Source: Nanobdellota archaeon
Lineage (GTDB): Archaea > Nanobdellota > Nanobdellia > Woesearchaeales > JAUYGA01
Reading direction: 5' to 3'
Assembly (NCBI GenBank): GCA_030690755.1
Contig: JAUYGA010000160.1
Span: forward strand, 1-15,649
DNA: 15,649 bases
The first letter of the stretch is position 1. Each line of letters starts with the position of its first letter. The notes below the pieces were generated by a model that was not told where the DNA came from, searched no databases, and saw only the letters and a list, made by a program, of their open reading frames with translations. The translations under genes were made by a program, and so were the position numbers. Below are positions 7,515-13,167 of the stretch, in pieces.

Positions 7515-7534
7515 TATCAGAATAAAATCTGATA
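7515..7534. promoter_or_regulatory. Inverted repeat upstream of the transglycosylase gene
   Basis: Perfect 7-bp arms TATCAGA and TCTGATA surround ATAAAA. The repeat lies just downstream of the likely transcription start, so an operator or a leader hairpin is possible. No regulator can be assigned to it. Confidence 0.4.
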
Positions 7535-7619
7535 ATAACATCATTAAATCAAGTAATAACCTCGGACAATCAAATCACAACAAAAAAGTTCTAACAACAA
7601 AATTAAGTAGCAATCAAAA

Positions 7620-8870
7620 TTGAAAAAAATAAACCAACGTAAACAAAAACATTCAATTGATACACTCAGTAAAATTCCTACCTATCTTCTAAGAAGTTTT
7701 CCTGCTGCAGTTTTTCTTGCAATATGCGCAACAAGCAATACGCAAGCTGAAACACTCAATGAAATTCTTTACCAGTGGGGCAACACAACAACAATAACTG
7801 AAAGAGCAGAAAATCCCAGGGCGAACCAGCCAACAAATAAATCAACAAGCCAACAAGGAGAACCTGCGGCATATATCAGCGCAAGCGAATTGGAACAGCT
7901 AAGCAACCCGCAAAACCAACCGAGATATTACGGAAGACTAAGCGTCTCAAAAAGCCAGGCAGATTCTAATGATGCAACTTTGCAAAACCAAAACAACCTT
8001 CAAAATAATGCAGACCTTGAAATTACAATATCTGCATCAACATCTCCATCAACATCTGCATCAACAAACTTCGGAAGCGCATTCAATGAAGAAAACAACT
8101 TCACACTAGGAATAATCGGCGATGATACTCTAGACCTTCTCAATCTGATCGCAGGAGATTACTCGATACAACAACGCCAAACCCTCATCAGTTTAGTTGA
8201 CCTGAAAGAACAGAAACTCAAAACAAGATATACCTGCGACAGCAATGACAAGATGGAAAAAATACTTGAAACAAGCAATGACTATGCGCAATACATCCTC
8301 AAAATATCCCAGGATATGAACATCCCTTATGAGATAATGGCAGGAATATCTGCATTAGAAAATGGCGGAGGAATAGACAAAGTTTCACCGCATGGCTGCG
8401 TCGGACTGTTCCAATTCTCGGCAAAGACAGAAAAAAGCATCAAAAAATATGCAAACAAAAATCTTGGACAGGAAAGATATGATACAACTAAAGACGAAAG
8501 AAAAGATCCATATGTAAGCACACAGCTGGCAGCATGGCTCCTGAAATATGAATTTGAAGTATTCCAAAGATGGGATTTTGCAATACAAGCATACCACGAT
8601 GGAGACACATACCTGATAGAAAGAATCAAACAATACACAAAAAATCATAATGGATACACGCCTGACAAAAAAACACCAATCAACCAGACAATAAAAACAC
8701 ACAATATCAAACTTGTTGATGTGATAGGAGAAAAAAAAGGCAATGATAATTGGGCAATAGATTTCACACCTGAAGCAAGAAGCTACGTTCCAGGTGTCAT
8801 AAGCATGTTCTACAGACTTGAAAACAAAACAGACGCAAACTTGATGCTGTGTCAGATGAAAATTAAATAA
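7620..8870 (+). CDS. Secreted lytic-transglycosylase-like (SLT/lysozyme-fold) protein
   Basis: This 416-residue protein has three parts. Residues 1-43 look like a Sec signal peptide: a basic start, a hydrophobic stretch SFPAAVFLAICATS, and a likely cut after TQA43. A polar Asn/Gln/Ser/Thr-rich region follows to about 160, with an STSPSTSAST tract. Residues about 220-335 match the SLT catalytic domain: IPYEIMAGISALENGGG with candidate catalytic Glu247, GLFQF (262-266), DERKDPYVST (292-301) and WDFAIQAYHDG (318-328). In the family these motifs hold and cleave the MurNAc-GlcNAc bond of peptidoglycan. YHDG replaces the usual YNAG, so the domain is divergent. The start is TTG at 7620, the first possible codon after an in-frame TAG at 7608; no SD is seen. 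Archaea lack murein, so the target may be bacterial walls or another glycan. Function is inferred from motifs. Confidence 0.82.
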   Translation: MKKINQRKQKHSIDTLSKIPTYLLRSFPAAVFLAICATSNTQAETLNEILYQWGNTTTITERAENPRANQPTNKSTSQQGEPAAYISASELEQLSNPQNQPRYYGRLSVSKSQADSNDATLQNQNNLQNNADLEITISASTSPSTSASTNFGSAFNEENNFTLGIIGDDTLDLLNLIAGDYSIQQRQTLISLVDLKEQKLKTRYTCDSNDKMEKILETSNDYAQYILKISQDMNIPYEIMAGISALENGGGIDKVSPHGCVGLFQFSAKTEKSIKKYANKNLGQERYDTTKDERKDPYVSTQLAAWLLKYEFEVFQRWDFAIQAYHDGDTYLIERIKQYTKNHNGYTPDKKTPINQTIKTHNIKLVDVIGEKKGNDNWAIDFTPEARSYVPGVISMFYRLENKTDANLMLCQMKIK

Positions 8871-8921
8871 AACAATAATAGAAAATAATATAAAAAAGAA
8901 AACTAAAACAAGAAAATAAAA

Positions 8922-8945
8922 ACCCCAGCGCCGACTTGAACCTAA
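8922..8945 (-). pseudogene. Degenerate tRNA 3' end
   Basis: The minus strand reads GGTTCAAGTC followed by GGCGCTGGGG and a T-rich tail, closely resembling the T-loop and acceptor end of the nearby tRNA-Tyr gene. The upstream half of the T-stem does not pair, and no matching D-arm, anticodon arm or 5' acceptor strand is seen in the next 100 bases. It is most simply a tRNA remnant. A 3' half of a split tRNA or an old attachment site are less likely alternatives. Confidence 0.4.
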
Positions 8946-9025
8946 AACGTTCAGCATGAGAAATGCATCAAATCAAAGAATTCATCTCAGAGGTGTTAAC
9001 AACTTTTATTTTTTTGATTTCTCAA

Positions 9026-9090
9026 AAAGTAACCGACCACCACCAGTCATAGACTGGTGGGATGCTCGCTTCGCTCGGATCGGTTACTTT
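9026..9090. repeat. Nested palindromic element, copy 1
   Basis: The outer perfect 11-bp arms are AAAGTAACCGA (9026-9036) and TCGGTTACTTT (9080-9090). Inside is a perfect 9-bp hairpin, arms CCACCAGTC and GACTGGTGG with loop ATA (9040-9060). A GC-rich stretch with two GCTCG copies (9064-9077) follows. The GC content is far above that of the flanks. The layout resembles foldback miniature elements or the terminal hairpins of IS200/IS605-type insertions, but no transposase is present in the window. Confidence 0.75.
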
Positions 9091-9524
9091 GGAGTGCCAG
9101 AGTTTTTCACACAAGATATTGCATGTCTTCGCCACCAGTCATAGACGTGGTGGAAAACTCTGTGCATTTTAAGTCTTTTGTCATCAGACCAGAGATAACT
9201 GTCGGGATAAGCTAATGCGCAGGCGACAAAGATTACATCATCCTCATCAATATCCTTGACTAGTTCAAAAGCTTCTTTTTTGCACAAAATCACTTCATTG
9301 TCAGAGACTATTACTACTTTCTTGAGCAACAGTTATAGCAGCTCATTAAATTGTTTAGCATCCATACTGCTTTTCTTAAGCAATTCATCCTTATGATTTT
9401 CAACCCCCTGAAAGATAAAAGAAGGAAATAAAAAACAACCCTCATACTCCAGAATCATCTTTCTTGTCTTTGAATCCCTTATCAGCGCAGAAAATAATAC
9501 ATTTGAATCAATAACTATATTCAT
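9084..9524 (-). pseudogene. vapC: Broken VapC-type PIN-domain toxin
   Basis: An N-terminal piece of 63 residues (MNIVIDSNVLFSALIRDSKT with D6, then E42) ends at TAA at 9333-9335. The same frame continues with LLLKKVVIVSDNEVILCKKE, DIDEDDVIFVACALA and WSDDKRLK. Both pieces fit one PIN domain, a Mg-dependent ribonuclease fold that uses these acidic residues. The fault is a single in-frame stop, not a frameshift. The last residues after WSDDKRLK are encoded by the palindromic element, so the normal C-terminus is probably lost as well. The start overlaps the antitoxin stop by four bases (ATGA). A readable TTG at 9327-9329 would give only the C-terminal half. The toxin is very probably inactive unless the stop is read through. 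Confidence 0.8.
9098..9162. repeat. Nested palindromic element, copy 2, inside the vapC 3' end
   Basis: The outer 9-bp arms are CAGAGTTTT (9098-9106) and AAAACTCTG (9154-9162). Within them is a second copy of the hairpin found at 9040-9060, identical except for one extra G at 9147 (9132-9153). It encodes the abnormal C-terminal residues HHVYDWW of the vapC frame. Confidence 0.75.
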
Positions 9525-9742
9525 GCAAGAAACCTCTTGTTGGCTGATGTTTTTATCTTCTTGCTGAATGCATCTGCATCGCTTTGTGTAATCTTACTCT
9601 TCTTTGCAAGCTTTTCAGCCATCTTTAGAGTCTCTAATTTTGCGACTATTGCTTTTCTTGCAACTTCGCTCCATCTTACCTCTGAAAATGATTTCATGTC
9701 TTTGTGCACATCTTCAGGTATTGCCAATGTTATGTTTCCCAT
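9521..9742 (-). CDS. vapB: VapB-type antitoxin (ribbon-helix-helix)
   Basis: This 73-residue protein starts NITLAIPEDVHKDMKSF, a strand plus helix typical of ribbon-helix-helix DNA-binding proteins, followed by the second helix SEVARKAIVAKLETL. The C-terminal part (about 40-73) is Lys-rich and would bind the toxin in an intact pair. Such antitoxins neutralise a PIN toxin and repress their own promoter. The ATG at 9742 has an SD (AAGGTGA). The stop overlaps the vapC start in ATGA, the usual translational coupling of these operons. The frame is intact although the partner toxin is broken, so the antitoxin may be a remnant or may act on another toxin. Confidence 0.85.
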   Translation of the reverse strand: MGNITLAIPEDVHKDMKSFSEVRWSEVARKAIVAKLETLKMAEKLAKKSKITQSDADAFSKKIKTSANKRFLA

Positions 9743-9762
9743 TTATATCACCTTAACCATAT

Positions 9763-9780
9763 ATATGTGATATCACATAT
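9763..9780. promoter_or_regulatory. Perfect 18-bp palindromic operator for vapBC
   Basis: The sequence ATATGTGATATCACATAT is its own reverse complement. It lies 21 bp upstream of the vapB start. It touches the minus-strand TATA-like element (ATTTAAATAT, centred near 9781), the position expected for autorepression by a ribbon-helix-helix dimer. Confidence 0.75.
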
Positions 9781-9844
9781 TTAAATGTTTCGGTCTTTTT
9801 GTGCAACAGAATGAAAAATCATGAGTAAAATCCAAGAAAGAAAA

Positions 9845-9971
9845 TCCCCACCCCCGGACTTGAACCAGGAACCTCGCGGTAACGGCTGACTGTTTCTCAT
9901 CTCAGTTCTTTTCGAACAACTCAAAACAGCATTCTACAGCCGCGCGCTCTAGCCAGTTGAGCTAGGTGGGG
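9845..9971 (-). tRNA. tRNA-Tyr (GUA) with anticodon-loop intron
   Basis: The acceptor arms CCCCACC (9965-9971) and GGTGGGG (9846-9852) pair perfectly; the discriminator is A. The D-arm is GCTC-AACTGGCTA-GAGC, and the anticodon stem CGCGG/CCGCG encloses CTGTAG plus A, with anticodon GTA at 9935-9937. The T-arm is CCTGG-TTCAAGT-CCGGG. A 53-nt intron at 37/38 (9881-9933) is needed; its removal gives 74 nt. CCA is not encoded. The intron contains a firm inner hairpin (CTGTTT/AAACAG). A TATA box (TTTATATA, about 10001-10010) lies 30 bp upstream of the 5' end. Confidence 0.94.
9881..9933 (-). other. tRNA-Tyr intron at position 37/38
   Basis: The boundaries were chosen so that the mature loop is CTGTAGA. 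The standard four-base central helix is poor here. Exon bases CGGCTG can instead pair over six bases with CAGCCG near the intron 3' end, in competition with the mature anticodon stem. The exact cut points are therefore less certain than in the other two tRNAs. Confidence 0.65.
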
Positions 9972-10000
9972 TTGTTGTATTGTTATGATGAATTTTAATT

Positions 10001-10010
10001 TTATATATAA
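10001..10010 (-). promoter_or_regulatory. TATA box of tRNA-Tyr
   Basis: The minus strand reads TTATATATAA about 30 bp upstream of the first base of the tRNA, the normal archaeal spacing for a start near the mature 5' end. Confidence 0.6.
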
Positions 10011-10101
10011 AGTTAATGGTGAAAAACAAATAAAGGATTAATCCCCAAAAAAAATCCGAATAAACTAAGGATTAAGACCTGCAACAAAAGCACACCCAAA
10101 A

Positions 10102-10110
10102 CTTTATAAA
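10102..10110 (+). promoter_or_regulatory. TATA box of rps15
   Basis: The sequence CTTTATAAA, preceded by the purine-rich CCAAAA stretch, predicts transcription from about 10132, a 5' leader of about 50 nt. Upstream are a 10-bp palindrome GGATTAATCC (10035-10044) and a direct repeat AAGGATTAA at 10033 and 10067. Confidence 0.65.
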
Positions 10111-10180
10111 CAATCTGCTTATTCTTAATTTTACGAAGGATGAATCGGTCCTTAGGGCTTGTTCAAACTGGAGGAAAAAA

Positions 10181-10636
10181 ATGGCAAGAATGCATTCTGG
10201 CGCAAAAGGAAAGGCTGGATCAAAAAGGCCTATAAAAAAATCTGTTCCTGTATGGCAAAGATACAAGGAAAAAGAGATAGAACTTCTGATTATCAAATTT
10301 GCAAAAGAAGGGAAAACACCTTCACAAATAGGAATAATCTTAAGAGACACCTATGGAATACCAAACATAAAGGTCGCAACAGAAAAGAGAATCACAAAGA
10401 TCCTTGAAGAAAAAAAGCTGCTGCCGAAAATCCCAGAAGATCTCATGGCTCTAATCAAAAGGTCAATCCTGATAAAGAAACATCTTGAAGAAAACAAGAA
10501 AGATGAGACAGCAAATCGCGGTCTGTTACTCACCGAATCAAAGATAAGAAGACTTGTCAAGTACTATAAAAGTTCTAAAAGACTATCCAAAGACTGGTCT
10601 TACGATCCGGATAAAATCAGACTATTAATAGAATAA
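10181..10636 (+). CDS. rps15: Small ribosomal subunit protein uS15
   Basis: This 151-residue protein binds 16S rRNA in the platform of the small subunit. Residues 1-20 (MARMHSGAKGKAGSKRP...) form the archaeal/eukaryotic N-terminal extension, followed by PVWQRYKEKEIELLIIKFAK. The conserved four-helix S15 core occupies about 60-151, with TESKIRRLVKYYKSSKRLSKDW near the end. The length is typical for archaea. The ATG at 10181 has a strong SD (GGAGG) 6 nt upstream, and a TATA box lies about 75 bp upstream. A T-rich terminator-like tract follows the gene. The next gene downstream is a RecJ-like phosphoesterase, a common archaeal pairing. Confidence 0.97.
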   Translation: MARMHSGAKGKAGSKRPIKKSVPVWQRYKEKEIELLIIKFAKEGKTPSQIGIILRDTYGIPNIKVATEKRITKILEEKKLLPKIPEDLMALIKRSILIKKHLEENKKDETANRGLLLTESKIRRLVKYYKSSKRLSKDWSYDPDKIRLLIE

Positions 10637-10658
10637 AGACAAAACAAGTCTGACAAAC

Positions 10659-10699
10659 TTTTTTATTATTTTTATTTTTTATTGTTTTTTTTATTAATT
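10659..10699 (+). terminator. T-rich terminator after rps15
   Basis: Several T-runs of four to eight bases follow the rps15 stop within 65 bp (about 10659-10699), with no required hairpin. This is the usual form of archaeal intrinsic termination. Some readthrough into the next gene is possible. Confidence 0.5.
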
Positions 10700-10726
10700 T
10701 TAATAAACCTTACAGAGGGGATTTAA

Positions 10727-12163
10727 TTGGATAAATACGAACAATTCAAAGAATACGTTAAAGAGTGCGCCAAGAAGTTTGAAGAGTTTGACGCAACAAA
10801 AGTAATAAGGCTTGTCTCTCATCTCGACGCTGATGGAATAAGCGCTGCTTCTATCATAATAAAAGCGCTAAACAAAAAAAACAGAAAATACTCAATCTCA
10901 ATAATTCCGCAGCTTGACAAAAAAGCGCTTGAAGAACTCTCAAATGAAAAATATGAATATTACATATTTACAGACCTCGGATCAGGAATAATCAAAGACA
11001 TCTGCGCAACACTCAGCGGAAGGAGAATACTGATACTTGACCATCATGAGATACAGGAAGGATACAACCAATGCAGTCAAAGCGAACAAGACCTGATTGT
11101 GCATGTAAACCCACACCTATTTGGAATTGATGGCTCAAAAGAGATATCCGGCGCAGGAGTTGTTTACCTGTTTTCAAAAGAGATATCAGACGTAAAAGAG
11201 ATGGCGCATATCGCAGTAGTCGGCGCAATAGGAGATATACAGGATGATAACGGATTTCTCAGACTCAACAGCGAGATATTAAAGGAAGCTGTAGCAAATG
11301 GAAAAATGAAAGTAAATGTCGGCCCGAGATTCTTCGGAGCGCAAACAAGACCGCTGCATAAAGTGCTGGAATACTGTTCTGATCCATTGATACCAGGAGT
11401 CAGCGGATCTGAAAGCGGCGCGATACAATTCCTTAATCAGATAAAAATCGATCCTAAAAAAGGCGCCGGCTGGAGAAAGCTCGTGCATTTAAACAAAGAG
11501 GAGATGCAAAGACTGATTACCGGCATAATCATGAAAAGGCTTGGTGAAAAAAGACCCGACGATGTTCTTGGCCACATATACACGCTCATAGAAGAAGAAA
11601 GGGAATCTCCAACAAGAGATGCCAGAGAATTTTCAACACTGCTAAATGCATGCGGAAGACTAAACAGAGCATCTCTAGGGATAGGCGTCTGCCTTGGCGA
11701 TAAAAAAATGAAAAAAAGAGCAATAGCAAGCCTCGCAGACTACAAAAAAGAAATAGTAAAAGCGCTCGACTGGTACCATCAAAACAAGAATAAACCAGGA
11801 ATACTAATAGGAGATAATTTCATAATAATCCATGCAAAAGACCAAGTCATGTCAACAATGATTGGAACACTTGCTTCAATAATCTCAAAATCAGGAGATC
11901 TTAAGGATGGAACATATATCTTATCGCTTGCGCAAGCAGCTGATGGGACAACAAAAGTCTCCCTGCGACTTGCAGGCAAAGCAAAAGAAACTGAAATAGA
12001 CCTGAGAACAGTCATACAGGACATAGTAAAAATAACAGGCGGCGAAGCAGGCGGCCATATGAATGCAGCAGGAGCAATAATACCAACACTAATTGAAGAA
12101 GAATTCATAAGTACCGCTAAAAAAGTTTTTGAAAGCAAAAATCAGGAAATCCTTGCAAACTAA
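10727..12163 (+). CDS. RecJ/GAN-like DHH-family phosphoesterase (single-strand nuclease)
   Basis: This 478-residue protein belongs to the DHH/DHHA1 superfamily. The motifs appear in order: SHLDADG (31-37), FTDLGSG (81-87), LDHHE (104-108) and VGAIGDIQDD (165-174). A C-terminal DHHA1 domain ends with GGEAGGHMNAAGA (GGH at 442-444). All metal-binding residues expected for a Mn/Mg-dependent exonuclease are present. Archaeal members act as single-stranded DNA or RNA exonucleases, and some bind the GINS complex of the replication fork. Which role applies here cannot be told from sequence alone. The TTG at 10727 is preferred because an SD (GAGGGG) lies 7 nt upstream and the HLDADG motif falls at the usual distance. 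It follows rps15 by 90 bp. Confidence 0.9.
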   Translation: MDKYEQFKEYVKECAKKFEEFDATKVIRLVSHLDADGISAASIIIKALNKKNRKYSISIIPQLDKKALEELSNEKYEYYIFTDLGSGIIKDICATLSGRRILILDHHEIQEGYNQCSQSEQDLIVHVNPHLFGIDGSKEISGAGVVYLFSKEISDVKEMAHIAVVGAIGDIQDDNGFLRLNSEILKEAVANGKMKVNVGPRFFGAQTRPLHKVLEYCSDPLIPGVSGSESGAIQFLNQIKIDPKKGAGWRKLVHLNKEEMQRLITGIIMKRLGEKRPDDVLGHIYTLIEEERESPTRDAREFSTLLNACGRLNRASLGIGVCLGDKKMKKRAIASLADYKKEIVKALDWYHQNKNKPGILIGDNFIIIHAKDQVMSTMIGTLASIISKSGDLKDGTYILSLAQAADGTTKVSLRLAGKAKETEIDLRTVIQDIVKITGGEAGGHMNAAGAIIPTLIEEEFISTAKKVFESKNQEILAN

Positions 12164-12193
12164 AAGAAACAAAAAAACCAGTTAAAAAAAATA
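12164..12193 (-). terminator. T-run terminator for the minus-strand winged-helix gene
   Basis: On the minus strand, runs of eight and seven T (about 12185-12192 and 12173-12179) follow the gene's stop at 12215. They lie in the gap between two convergent genes. No T-run is seen for the plus strand here. Confidence 0.45.
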
Positions 12194-12214
12194 ATTCTCA
12201 GAATTTCAAAAAAT

Positions 12215-12490
12215 CTATCTCAATAAATTTCTGATTGCGTCTATATGCTCTGCAACATCTGCGCCTTTTTTTGTAAGCGACAAAAGTTTAAGTCTGCCCT
12301 GCTTATTGAAATTAACAAGACCATGTTTCTCCATCTCCTGAAGAACCTTAACGACATGAGAATATGTGCAGTCAACTTTCTTTGCAAGAGAAGATGCATA
12401 AGTCTCACCCTTTGTGTTTCTGAGTTCAACAAGCATCATTGCAGGTTTTTCTCTCAAAAAAATGTCAAAAACTTCGTTGTTATTGTTCAA
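12215..12490 (-). CDS. Small winged-helix transcriptional regulator (MarR-like)
   Basis: This 91-residue protein consists almost entirely of one winged-helix DNA-binding domain. Helix two is SSLAKKVD (33-40), the recognition helix TYSHVVKVLQEMEKHG runs about 42-57, and the wing FNKQGRLKLLSLT lies at 61-73. The C-terminal helix AEHIDAIRNLL may support dimerisation. The TTG at 12490 is preferred because a GGGGG SD lies about 8 nt upstream. An upstream ATG at 12544 would add a hydrophobic, non-conserved leader translated from promoter-like DNA. A minus-strand TATA (12607-12614) lies about 115 bp upstream. It is divergent from the iron-sulfur operon. The target is unknown. Confidence 0.8.
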   Translation of the reverse strand: MNNNNEVFDIFLREKPAMMLVELRNTKGETYASSLAKKVDCTYSHVVKVLQEMEKHGLVNFNKQGRLKLLSLTKKGADVAEHIDAIRNLLR

Positions 12491-12606
12491 CTTGCAACCC
12501 CCTAAAATAAAACATACTAAAGCAAATAAATTAAAATCAAACAATCTAAATGTTCTTAATCTAATCTATATTGTCTAAAAGATATGTTTGAAGAATCATT
12601 AAAGGA

Positions 12607-12614
12607 TATATAAA
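12607..12614 (-). promoter_or_regulatory. Candidate TATA box for the winged-helix gene
   Basis: The minus strand reads TTTATATA after an A-rich AAACA stretch. It would start transcription near 12582, leaving a leader of about 90 nt. It forms a divergent pair with the plus-strand TATA at 12653. Confidence 0.5.
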
Positions 12615-12652
12615 TGTTTCTGTGCTCGTTTATGGACATAAAAATCAAAAGA

Positions 12653-12660
12653 TTTATATA
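12653..12660 (+). promoter_or_regulatory. TATA box of the iron-sulfur operon
   Basis: TTTATATA is preceded by AAAAGA. A start about 25 bp downstream falls at roughly 12680-12685, inside the palindromic operators. Confidence 0.7.
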
Positions 12661-12671
12661 CTGCCTGCATC

Positions 12672-12719
12672 TTAACAATAGTTAATTAACAATTGTTAAT
12701 AAAAATAAGCGATAGTTAA
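12672..12719. promoter_or_regulatory. Tandem palindromic operators over the iron-sulfur operon start
   Basis: Two adjoining 14-bp sites are present: TTAACAATAGTTAA (12672-12685, imperfect palindrome) and TTAACAATTGTTAA (12686-12699, perfect palindrome). A third related half-site, ATAGTTAA, lies at 12712-12719. They sit 12-60 bp after the TATA box, over the expected transcription start, which suits repression. The XRE-type protein encoded immediately downstream is the obvious candidate to bind them. Confidence 0.7.
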
Positions 12720-12744
12720 GAAAAACAAGTCAACGAAAACAAAA

Positions 12745-13116
12745 ATGAAACTGCTGCCTCAAGAAATAGAAGTCTGGTATGTTCTGCCTGCATTAAGAAA
12801 AGAAATGGTGAGCGCAATGGTAAAAAAAGGGCTGAAACAAAAAGACATCGCAAAAGTAATGGGCATAACCGAAGCATCTGTTTCGCAATATCTAAGCGGA
12901 AAGAGAGGCGCAGAACTTGAAATAGAAAATAAAACAATAAAAACAATAGAAGAAAAAACAAACCAACTGATAAAAAATCCGAATGATTACATCAAGATTC
13001 TTTCTACATTAAGCAAACAATTAATGAAGAAAGGAATTGTCTGCAAGTTCCACAAAAAAACTGACAAAAATGTTCCAAAAACGTGCCAGGTATGCAAATC
13101 ACAAACCACATCATAA
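12745..13116 (+). CDS. XRE-type regulator with C-terminal Cys/His cluster
   Basis: This 123-residue protein matches an archaeal regulator family (COG2522-like, named from memory) by its start EIEVWYVLPALRKEM and by the helix-turn-helix GLKQKDIAKVMGITEASVSQ (29-48) with SQYLSGKRG after it. A polar helical middle (about 56-95) follows. The tail has C100, H103, C114 and C117 (VCKFHKK and TCQVCKS), four residues spaced to bind zinc or an iron-sulfur cluster. It lies 51 nt upstream of iscS, and palindromic operators cover its own promoter. Autoregulation and sensing of iron-sulfur status are therefore reasonable inferences. No SD is seen before the ATG at 12745. The DNA-binding domain is certain; the bound cofactor and signal are not. 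Confidence 0.85.
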   Translation: MKLLPQEIEVWYVLPALRKEMVSAMVKKGLKQKDIAKVMGITEASVSQYLSGKRGAELEIENKTIKTIEEKTNQLIKNPNDYIKILSTLSKQLMKKGIVCKFHKKTDKNVPKTCQVCKSQTTS

Positions 13117-13167
13117 AAAACTGTATGAAAACAAAAATGATAAACAGACAAAAATAGGAGGACAAAA

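Larger units (their letters stand above)
7275..7619. other. 345-bp gene-free stretch between tRNA-Asp and the transglycosylase gene
   Basis: No ORF or recognisable RNA gene is seen. Visible elements are a small hairpin (GGCTTA/TAAGCC, 7319-7342), a TATA-like TATTTAAAG (7385-7393), a second TATA-like TTTTTAAAT (7463-7471), a run of six G at 7494-7499 and a 7-bp inverted repeat at 7515-7534. The second TATA-like element would place a plus-strand transcript start near 7490-7495, giving the next gene a leader of about 125 nt. Confidence 0.5.

Noticed and set aside
8385..8957. 190-residue minus-strand frame opposite the transglycosylase gene
   Set aside because: It is very rich in Phe, Cys and Val, has no recognisable domain and no SD, and overlaps a plus-strand gene with clear SLT motifs. 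It is an antisense artefact of A-rich coding DNA.
8922..9000. Complete tRNA gene or split-tRNA 3' half
   Set aside because: The T-stem does not pair and no D-arm, anticodon arm or 5' acceptor strand is found, so it is listed only as a remnant.
8956..9144. 62-residue plus-strand frame across the palindromic element
   Set aside because: It is translated from the hairpin repeats themselves, has no SD, and shows no conserved pattern.
9026..9162. Possible CRISPR array
   Set aside because: There are only two hairpin copies, 71 bp apart, each embedded in different outer arms, with no regular spacers and no cas genes.
9026..9162. Possible complete IS200/IS605 insertion
   Set aside because: The hairpins resemble the ends of such elements, but no TnpA or TnpB coding sequence is in the window, so only a foldback or MITE-like repeat is claimed.
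10159..10407. 82-residue plus-strand frame overlapping the start of rps15
   Set aside because: It is in a different frame from the clear S15 sequence, lacks an SD and has no family resemblance.
12491..12544. Upstream ATG start for the winged-helix gene
   Set aside because: The 18 extra residues are hydrophobic and lie in AT-rich promoter-like DNA. A GGGGG SD correctly placed for the TTG at 12490 supports the shorter form.
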